In this document: in pieces, positions 58,757 through 64,000 of the stretch
How the letters are laid out: each line of letters begins with the position of its first letter
Position numbering within the stretch: position 1 is the first letter of the stretch
Source of the DNA: Nitratireductor aquimarinus
Lineage (GTDB): Bacteria > Pseudomonadota > Alphaproteobacteria > Rhizobiales > Rhizobiaceae
Assembly: GCF_046773475.1 (NCBI RefSeq)
Contig: NZ_CP177239.1
Span: forward strand, 3,844,001-3,908,000
Direction: 5' to 3'
DNA length: 64,000 nucleotides
Position numbers and translations under genes: made by a program
Notes under the pieces: model-generated
What the model was told of the DNA's origin: nothing
The model's input: only the letters and a program-made list of their open reading frames with translations
Databases searched by the model: none

Positions 58757-59200
58757 TTGGCATCGATGCTCACCATTAATCAGGTATCGCGGCGCAGTGG
58801 CGTCGCGGCTTCCGCGCTGCGCTATTATGAAGAGCGGGGGCTGATCGTCTCCGAACGCGCAGGCTCCGGGCACCGGCGCTATCAGCGCGCTGTGCTGCGC
58901 CGTGTGGCGTTCATCGTCTTTGCGCAGCGGGTGGGGCTCTCGCTTGATGAGATCCGCGCCGAGCTCGACAAGCTGCCCACCGATCATGTGCCCAAGGGCG
59001 ATGACTGGGCGCGTCTTTCAGAAAGCTGGACGCAGCGCATTGACGAGCGCATTGCAGAGATGGAGCGTCTGAAGCGCGGGCTCACCGAATGCATCTCCTG
59101 CGGCTGCCTCTCGCTGGAGACATGCGCGCTCACGAACCCGGCCGACCGGGCAAGCCGGGCCGGGCCGGGGCCGCGATACTGGGTGGGAAGCAGGGGGTAG
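58757..59200 (+). CDS. soxR: Redox-sensing MerR-family activator SoxR
   Basis: [2Fe-2S] regulator responding to redox-cycling compounds. MerR-type HTH LTINQVSRRSGVAASALRYY then EERGLIVSERAGSGHRRYQR; dimer helix; Fe-S ligands in ECISCGCLSLETCAL, the exact C-x2-C-x-C-x5-C of SoxR. The start is unsettled: TTG 58757 has GGAGG 8 nt upstream, ATG 58766 is 17 nt from it, and the frame continues through the hexamer repeat to 58685. I chose the TTG. 147 aa then, close to the usual ~150. Confidence 0.93.
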   Translation: MASMLTINQVSRRSGVAASALRYYEERGLIVSERAGSGHRRYQRAVLRRVAFIVFAQRVGLSLDEIRAELDKLPTDHVPKGDDWARLSESWTQRIDERIAEMERLKRGLTECISCGCLSLETCALTNPADRASRAGPGPRYWVGSRG

Positions 59201-59239
59201 GTCCTGCGTTGGAGCATCTCCGCTTTTCGGGGACTTGCG

Positions 59240-59812
59240 TTAGGCTTCCGGCATGCGCCTTGCGCCGGCGCACATGGCCGCGGGGAGCCATCTGGAAAAG
59301 CCCTTGCCCAGCGTCTGATAGCGCTGGGCGAAGTCGGGGTGGCTCTCGTAGATATCGGCAAGACCTGCATAGGCGGTCGGCGTGCAGGGCCTGTTCCACA
59401 TGTCTGAAACCCACGCCCGGTGCCGCTCGAGCGCGGTGTCGAGAGCGCGTGCCTCGGGAACCGTGCCGTCCTGCATTGCCTTGACGAGGCTGGCTTCGAT
59501 CCCGGCCAGATCCCGCATGCGGGTTGCTATCTGCCGGTCATCGATCCTGTTTCCCGACGAATTCCTTGCAAGCGCCGTCAGGCCATCGAATTGGGGATCG
59601 TCGAGAATGGCGCCGATCTTATCGAGCGGCAGTCCAAGCGCGCGGTAAAGGAGGATGTGCTGCGGGCGCAGCAGCTCCTCCTCACCGTAATGGCGATAGC
59701 GGTTTTCGCCGACGCGTGCGGGGACAAGAAGGCCGATCTCGTCATAATGGTGAAGCGTCCGCACCGAGATGCCGGCAAGCCTCGCCAGTTCACTGACCGT
59801 CCATTCTTTCAT
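59240..59812 (-). CDS. MerR-family regulator with TipAS-like C-terminus
   Basis: 190 aa from ATG 59812. HTH EWTVSELARLAGISVRTLHH then YDEIGLLVPARVGENRYRHY. The C-terminal ~100 residues (RHRAWVSDMWN; DIYESHPDFAQRYQTLGKGF then SRWLPAAMCAGARRM) have the layout of the TipAS drug-binding domain, which senses thiopeptides and other ligands. No Cys cluster. Lies 51 bp after the GreA-C-like gene and may be cotranscribed with it. Confidence 0.85.
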   Translation of the reverse strand: MKEWTVSELARLAGISVRTLHHYDEIGLLVPARVGENRYRHYGEEELLRPQHILLYRALGLPLDKIGAILDDPQFDGLTALARNSSGNRIDDRQIATRMRDLAGIEASLVKAMQDGTVPEARALDTALERHRAWVSDMWNRPCTPTAYAGLADIYESHPDFAQRYQTLGKGFSRWLPAAMCAGARRMPEA

Positions 59813-59863
59813 CACACGCGCCTCCGCAGGACAGGAGGGACAATCTCTCACGCTGCGTGAGGG

Positions 59864-60394
59864 TCAAGCAGCGCTCGGACCGGGATCGTCATCACCGCCC
59901 GGTGCGATGAATGTGGGTTGCGCCATCGCCGGCGCATCTGCGCTGTGAACGAGCCGCAGGGCAGGCCGTGGCTGCGATGAAGCACCCATCTTTCGCCGTG
60001 CGGATTCGGGCTGATAGACCACCTCTTCCAGCGTGATGCGATCGGGCGTGTCCGCGCCTTCGTGGGGCAGGACGAGCGTATCGCCCGCTGAAAGGCCGAG
60101 CAGCGCCAGACCGCGCAGGGTGGTGAGGGGCAGCGTCAGGCCGACAAAGCCCTGCAGCTCCTCGTGGCTGATGATGCGGGACTGCGGTGCTTCGTCGTTG
60201 ATGCGGTAGCGCACGCGGCTGTTGAGCGTGGTCACATTCGCCGGCACGTCTTCGCGAAAGATGACCGTTGCCCCGTCAAGCTTGGCGCGCAGAAGCGTGG
60301 CATAGGCTTCGCTGAACCTGTGCCTGCGCTCCTGCAGGAATTCGAGGATGGTGAAATCCTTGGTGGTGAGGATGCAACCCTGTCTGGTCCACAT
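59864..60394 (-). CDS. Rnk/GreA-C-terminal-domain protein with N-terminal extension
   Basis: 176 aa. ILTTKDFTILEFLQERRHRF gives an Rnk-like helical N-terminus; VTTLNSRVRYRINDEAPQSR and LRGLALLGLSAGDTLVLPHE form the GreA/B C-terminal FKBP-like fold. Such proteins bind the RNA polymerase secondary channel region and alter nucleotide pools or transcription. The C-terminal ~50 residues are Pro/Ala-rich and probably disordered. ATG 60394 has GGAG 6 nt upstream. Confidence 0.8.
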   Translation of the reverse strand: MWTRQGCILTTKDFTILEFLQERRHRFSEAYATLLRAKLDGATVIFREDVPANVTTLNSRVRYRINDEAPQSRIISHEELQGFVGLTLPLTTLRGLALLGLSAGDTLVLPHEGADTPDRITLEEVVYQPESARRKMGASSQPRPALRLVHSADAPAMAQPTFIAPGGDDDPGPSAA

Positions 60395-60620
60395 GGCGAT
60401 CTCCAACGCGGTTCCCGCGCTTCGTGACGGGAGACCGCGAACAAACAAACCCGCGCGGCCTCACTGCGGCTGCGCAGACTGAATATCGGTCGAGCGGCCC
60501 CCCTGCGCCGAAAGGCTGTGGCGCAGGGGCTAGGCTCCCGTCAGGAGATGTCCCGTGAAGAAACGGTGATGTGGACCAGTCATTTTTCCAACCAGGGGTC
60601 GCCAACTCGGGGCTGGTGGC
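60395..60620. other. Intergenic stretch between the two Rnk-like genes
   Basis: 226 bp, both neighbours on the minus strand. No supported gene. It should hold the promoter of the gene at 59864-60394. Confidence 0.4.
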
Positions 60621-61040
60621 TCAGGCGGTTTTTTCTTCCTGCGTCACGCGCACCACCGTCAGCTTGTGGGTCTGGCCGGTGCGTGCGGACCAGTTGATCG
60701 ACTGGCCTTCCTTGAGGCCGATAAGCGCAGTGCCCACCGGCGTGGTGATGGAAATGCGGCCCTTCTCGATGTCGGCATCGCCGGGATAGACCAGCGTCAC
60801 GGTCTTTTCGGGGCCTTCGTCGGCTGTGTAGACGACGGTGGAACCCATGCGCACGACGGTGGCGGCGAGCGATCCGTCGCGCACGACGCGCGCCCGGTCG
60901 AGTTCGGCCATCATGGTTTCCGACACCTCGGGATTGCGATCTTCCAGCGCTTCGGCGAGGCCGGTGAGGCGATCATAGTCGGTCTGGGAAATCGTGATGC
61001 TCGGCTTGCGCCCTGTCTTCTGCTGCATTGGCTTGTCCAT
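60621..61040 (-). CDS. rnk: Nucleoside diphosphate kinase regulator (Rnk-like)
   Basis: 139 aa. Rnk-type layout: N-terminal helical part (PSITISQTDYDRLTGLAEAL) followed by the GreA/B C-terminal domain (GSTVVYTADEGPEKTVTLVY; GRISITTPVGTALIGLKEGQ; INWSARTG). The end block S-x-x-TPVG-x-AL-x-GL-x-x-G is highly typical. The start is unsettled: ATG 61040, ATG 61028, or a TTG at 61061 directly abutting AGGAG. Confidence 0.88.
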   Translation of the reverse strand: MDKPMQQKTGRKPSITISQTDYDRLTGLAEALEDRNPEVSETMMAELDRARVVRDGSLAATVVRMGSTVVYTADEGPEKTVTLVYPGDADIEKGRISITTPVGTALIGLKEGQSINWSARTGQTHKLTVVRVTQEEKTA

Positions 61041-61341
61041 GCGAATAGTGCGGTCACGCAACTCCTGTGCGTGCCGGTCAGGCTTCGACTGTAGTTCGAA
61101 TTTTTAAGTGATGCGCCCTGAGTTTCGTTCCGCCGTTCAAACTCGATCTATCGATCGGAAGACGGAAACGCGCCCCTCGGTTCGGAGGCGCACAGCACCG
61201 AACCGGGGGTCAATATCCCGCAATGGGACATACCCGGAAAAGAACGGAGATGTGCTTTCGGTTCGTGCTCATGCGTTAAACGTGGTGCGCAGACGGGGCG
61301 ATGTCAAGGCAGTTTCGGTAAATGCATCATGCGGTGACATG
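61041..61341. other. Gene-free stretch between rnk and the site-2 protease gene
   Basis: About 300 bp with only short frames. Contains CGATCTATCGATCGG at ~61143, a weak palindrome. Probable rnk promoter region. Confidence 0.4.
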
Positions 61342-62478
61342 TTATGCCCGGTCTTGCATGTTGCGCCTGTTTCGCTTCCGCAGGGCGGCAAAGCGAAAGC
61401 CCTCGGGCATTGCCGCGCGCACCATGATCATCTCGCCGATGGTTTCATGGGTGATGAGGCCTGCAAGCCTTTCATGACTGTCCAGAACGGCCACGGCGGG
61501 GGCCTGTGTTTCCTGCATCAGGCGCACGCCCTCGGTCAGGCTCTGCTGTTTGTGGATGGTGGGAAGGCCGGCCCGCATGGCGCTTGCGGCTGGGGCGTCC
61601 GGCCCCGCATCCCGTAGCACGCGGATCATGTCGTTACGGGTGATCAGCCCTTCCAGATGGCCCTGTGCATCCACCACGGGGAACTCGTTCTGTGTGGTGG
61701 CGAGCAGAAGGTCGATGGCTTCGCCGATGCTGGCCGAGCGGCTCAGCGTGGCGAATTTCGTGACCATCACGTCACCCGCCAGAACGCTGTTGGCCACGCT
61801 CTTGATCTGGGCGTTCTGGGCCTCTGCCGAGGCCGCCAGATAGACGAAGATGGCGATAAAGATGAGGAGCGGGTTGTAGAGCAGCCCCAGAAAACCGAAC
61901 AGGAAGGCAAGGCCCTGTCCGATATTGGCGGCGATCTGTGTCGCTTTGGCCCAGCTCAGTCGGGTTGCCAGAAGCGCGCGCAGCACGCGACCGCCATCCA
62001 TGGGGAAGGCGGGAATGAGGTTGAACAGGACGAGAAAGATGTTCACGCCGGCCAGCCGTACGAGAAAATCGGCGCGCGGATCTTCCACCTGAAGCATCTG
62101 CTCGATGCCGGCTGTGCCGCCAAGTGCAAAGATGATGAGCGCGGCAATGACCACATTCACCATCGGGCCGGCGATGGCGATCACGAGCTCCTGCCGGGGT
62201 TCTTCCGGCATGCGCTCCAGCCGCGCCAGCCCGCCAATGGGCAGAAGCGTTATGTCCGGTGTCTTGATGCCGTAATGGCGCGCGGCAAGCGCATGGCCGA
62301 ATTCGTGCAGGACCACACAGGCGAACACCGCGACGATGAAGGCAACGCCTTCCCATGCGGCTGCCGTTCCACCGATCTGGTAGTGCATGAACCAGATCCA
62401 GACCAGCAGCAGGAAGAAGGTGACATGCACCCTGAGCACTGTGCCACCGATTTTTCCGATGTTGAAAGACCAGCCCAT
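61342..62478 (-). CDS. Site-2 protease (M50) family metalloprotease with two CBS domains
   Basis: Intramembrane zinc protease. Zinc motif VVLHEFGHALAARHYG (HExxH), second motif LIPAFPMDGGRVL (DG). About five transmembrane helices in the first 230 residues. The C-terminal ~140 residues are two CBS repeats (VMVTKFATLSRSASIGEAID; LPTIHKQQSLTEGVRLMQET) that may sense adenine nucleotides. 378 aa from ATG 62478. This form (SpoIVFB-like with CBS) is common in rhizobia; substrates unknown. Confidence 0.93.
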   Translation of the reverse strand: MGWSFNIGKIGGTVLRVHVTFFLLLVWIWFMHYQIGGTAAAWEGVAFIVAVFACVVLHEFGHALAARHYGIKTPDITLLPIGGLARLERMPEEPRQELVIAIAGPMVNVVIAALIIFALGGTAGIEQMLQVEDPRADFLVRLAGVNIFLVLFNLIPAFPMDGGRVLRALLATRLSWAKATQIAANIGQGLAFLFGFLGLLYNPLLIFIAIFVYLAASAEAQNAQIKSVANSVLAGDVMVTKFATLSRSASIGEAIDLLLATTQNEFPVVDAQGHLEGLITRNDMIRVLRDAGPDAPAASAMRAGLPTIHKQQSLTEGVRLMQETQAPAVAVLDSHERLAGLITHETIGEMIMVRAAMPEGFRFAALRKRNRRNMQDRA

Positions 62479-62529
62479 GAACGTCGCTCCAGTTGGCAAC
62501 AACCGTATATACCTTATTTAGGTGACAAT

Positions 62530-62601
62530 CATCGTGTTGGCATCGGGCATCGTGTTGGCATCCGGCATCGTGTTGGCATCCGGCATTGTGTTGGCATCGA
62601 G
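62530..62601. repeat. 18-bp minisatellite, four units
   Basis: Four head-to-tail units of CATCGTGTTGGCATCCGG (unit 1 ends GGG, unit 4 is CATTGTGTTGGCATCGAG), filling the gap between the site-2 protease start and the PAP2 gene. The unit is itself partly repeated (CATCG / CATCC, 11 bp apart). Confidence 0.9.
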
Positions 62602-62639
62602 CCATTGCAGGATCATCTGTTTGAGAGAGTTGAGTGGGT

Positions 62640-63407
62640 ATGACGGTTGAGACGGAAGGCTTCCTTCAGCGGGTTTCGCGCAGGCGCAGGGCACTGGCTC
62701 CCGCGCTGCTCCTTCTGGTTCTGACGGTCGGTTCCTTTGTGTTTCTCGCCATCGCCGATGAAGTGGCCGAGGGCGAGATAAAGGCGTTCGATGAGCGGGT
62801 GCTGCTTTCGATGCGCACTGCCGCAGATCCGGGCGATCCAATCGGGCCGCCATGGCTCGAGGAGACCGCGCTGGAGATCACCGCCATCGGCGGCTATCCG
62901 GTCATCATCATTTCGCTTCTCGTGGTGACGGGGCTTCTGGTGGTGACGCGGCGCTATGGCGCGGCATTCTACGCCCTCTTTTCCGTGGGCTCCGGTGCGC
63001 TCGTCTCTTACCTGCTCAAGCACTATTACGAGCGGCCGCGACCTGACATCGTGGAGCATCTGGATGTGATCCACACGGCAAGTTTTCCAAGCGGTCACGC
63101 CACGGTCACCACGGTGGCCTATCTGACGCTTGCGGCCCTCGTTATCCGCTTCTTCCCCGACTGGCGCGTCAGGCTCTATGTGCTGGCGGTTGCGGTGTTC
63201 GTTTCGTTCATCGTCGGCGTCAGCCGCGTCTATCTTGGCGTTCACTGGCCAAGCGACGTTGCGGCGGGTTGGGCGCTTGGTGCTGCCTGGGCGAGCTTCA
63301 CCTGGCTTTGCCTCAGCCTGCTGGCGGTTTATCGCGGCAAAAGGCTTGCGAATGGCGCGGGAAACCAGTTGCGCGAGAGCCCGGCGGACGCTATGGAAAA
63401 GCCATGA
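62640..63407 (+). CDS. PAP2-family membrane phosphatase
   Basis: Lipid or undecaprenyl-diphosphate-type phosphatase, 255 aa with about six transmembrane segments. All three PAP2 motifs: KHYYERPRPD, FPSGHATVTTV, and SRVYLGVHWPSDVAAG. ATG 62640; two codons upstream a GTG is possible. The stop TGA overlaps the trpL start ATG (ATGA). Confidence 0.92.
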   Translation: MTVETEGFLQRVSRRRRALAPALLLLVLTVGSFVFLAIADEVAEGEIKAFDERVLLSMRTAADPGDPIGPPWLEETALEITAIGGYPVIIISLLVVTGLLVVTRRYGAAFYALFSVGSGALVSYLLKHYYERPRPDIVEHLDVIHTASFPSGHATVTTVAYLTLAALVIRFFPDWRVRLYVLAVAVFVSFIVGVSRVYLGVHWPSDVAAGWALGAAWASFTWLCLSLLAVYRGKRLANGAGNQLRESPADAMEKP

Positions 63408-63448
63408 CAACGATTTCTTGCGCAAATCTCTGGTGGTGGGTTCGCTAA
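63404..63448 (+). CDS. trpL: trp leader peptide
   Basis: A 14-codon ORF, MTTISCANLWWWVR, with three consecutive Trp codons at 63431-63439, about 110 bp before trpE. This is the sensor of transcription attenuation: ribosome stalling at low Trp-tRNA frees the antiterminator. Too short for standard gene finders. The start overlaps the PAP2 stop. Confidence 0.92.
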   Translation: MTTISCANLWWWVR

Positions 63449-63519
63449 CAGCGGCCAACCGTGCAGTGTGCGCGTAAAGAAAGACCATGGCCGCAGGTGA
63501 AAACCGGGCGGCCATTTTT
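63449..63519 (+). terminator. trp attenuator with competing antiterminator
   Basis: The terminator stem ATGGCCGC (63487-63494) and GCGGCCAT (63508-63515) is followed by TTTTG. GCGGCC at ~63451-63456, just after the leader peptide, can pair instead with GGCCGC of the terminator stem, the expected antiterminator. Rhizobial trpE(G) genes are known to use this mechanism. Confidence 0.88.
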
Positions 63520-63559
63520 GTCTGCGCTTCCCGGCGATGCCTGAAAAAGGGAGCATATG

Positions 63560-64000
63560 ATGAGCCTGGAAGTTCTGGAAAATGGCGCCGAGCGTTTTGC
63601 GACGGCGGGCGGCGTCACCATCACGCGAAGCCGTGTGGAGACCGCCTATGCGGGCGCCATCGATGCCTATATCGATGCGCTGGACGAGCGTCGTGGCGCG
63701 GTCTTTTCCTCGAATTACGAATATCCGGGCCGCTACACGCGCTGGGATACGGCCATCATCGACCCGCCGCTGGTGATCTCGGCGCGTGGGCGCGCGATGA
63801 AGATCGAGGCGCTGAACGCGCGCGGCAAGGCGCTGCTGTCGATCATCGCCGATGTGGTTGCCGCACTGGATACGGTGACTGTGCGCGAGCGTGACGAGAC
63901 GCGCCTTGCTCTGACGGTGGCCGAGCCTGACCGCGTGTTTTCCGAGGAAGAGCGTTCGCGCGCGCCGACGGTTTTCACCGTCCTGCGGGCGATTACCGCA
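63560..64000 (+). CDS. trpE: Anthranilate synthase TrpE(G), 5' part only
   Basis: First enzyme of tryptophan synthesis. The window holds the first 147 codons; the gene runs off the right edge. VFSSNYEYPGRYTRWDTAII then DPPLVISARGRAMKIEALNA, and EEERSRAPTVFTVLRAITA match rhizobial fused TrpE(G) proteins. Whether the glutaminase domain is fused cannot be seen here. Of two adjacent ATGs, the second (63560) has AGGGAG at 6-nt spacing. Regulated by the trpL attenuator. Confidence 0.93.
   Translation, partial: MSLEVLENGAERFATAGGVTITRSRVETAYAGAIDAYIDALDERRGAVFSSNYEYPGRYTRWDTAIIDPPLVISARGRAMKIEALNARGKALLSIIADVVAALDTVTVRERDETRLALTVAEPDRVFSEEERSRAPTVFTVLRAITA

Noticed and set aside
1..64000. CRISPR arrays, rRNA genes, prophage structural genes
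   Set aside because: No regularly spaced repeats with spacers, no rRNA-like sequence, and no capsid, portal, terminase or tail genes were recognised. The tandem repeats found are contiguous units without spacers.

Overview
The window reads as chromosome of an alphaproteobacterium of the Rhizobiales (Hyphomicrobiales), most like the Phyllobacteriaceae/Brucella relatives. The evidence is a cell-cycle block in rhizobial style (mnmA, sciP, a fliJ-like gene, ctrA, a single-domain response regulator, chpT, eipA), GANTC (CcrM) sites in front of ctrA and eipA, a choXWV choline transporter, a trpE(G)-type gene behind a Trp-rich leader peptide, and intergenic palindromes of the RIME and Brucella-repeat kind. 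This placement is inference from gene content; no 16S gene is present.

The left half (1 to about 32.2 kb) is accessory. A tyrosine recombinase (30222-32129) sits directly against the 3' end of a tRNA-Met(CAT) gene (32220-32296). I therefore read the DNA to its left as an integrated island whose far end is not visible. Contents from left to right: a LuxR-type regulator; an iron/metallophore uptake cluster (TonB-dependent receptor, AraC regulator, then a five-gene operon of binding protein, permease, ATPase, a tandem amidotransferase-like protein and an FmdE-like protein); a cluster of decayed transporter genes (9670-10860); an AraC regulator divergent from a 1123-residue autotransporter; and an exported amidohydrolase.

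At 17342-29178 two identical 2506-bp IS21-family elements, in inverted orientation and transcribed inward, enclose 6.8 kb of passenger DNA. The passengers are a PadR-controlled operon (PadR, membrane protein, alpha/beta hydrolase), a type B chloramphenicol acetyltransferase (catB), an ArsR-VOC pair with its own palindromic operator, and a large protein combining Gly-rich hydrophobic segments with a PD-(D/E)XK-like nuclease motif, cut at its 3' end by the second IS. Four copies of an ~80-bp repeat, all in one orientation, separate the passenger genes. To the right of the second IS is a 5'-truncated TPR-like C-terminal fragment. No target duplications were found, so deletions or rearrangements accompanied the insertions.

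The right half (32.3-64 kb) is core chromosome. It contains a Gfo/Idh oxidoreductase and mnmA; the CtrA control block; a coiled-coil membrane protein; a TrmH methyltransferase overlapping a HugZ-type heme-degradation gene; an SDR dehydrogenase; choVWX; tdk; YeiH with a divergent LysR regulator; a five-gene module of unknown function built round an AAA ATPase (49556-56445); fhs; soxR with a hexanucleotide repeat in its translation start region; a TipA-like MerR gene; two Rnk/GreA-C-like proteins; a site-2 protease with CBS domains; a PAP2 phosphatase; and trpL-trpE with an attenuator.

The strongest candidates for undescribed biology are the AAA-ATPase module, the nuclease-like membrane protein in the transposon, and the amidotransferase-like/FmdE-like pair inside the metal-uptake operon.
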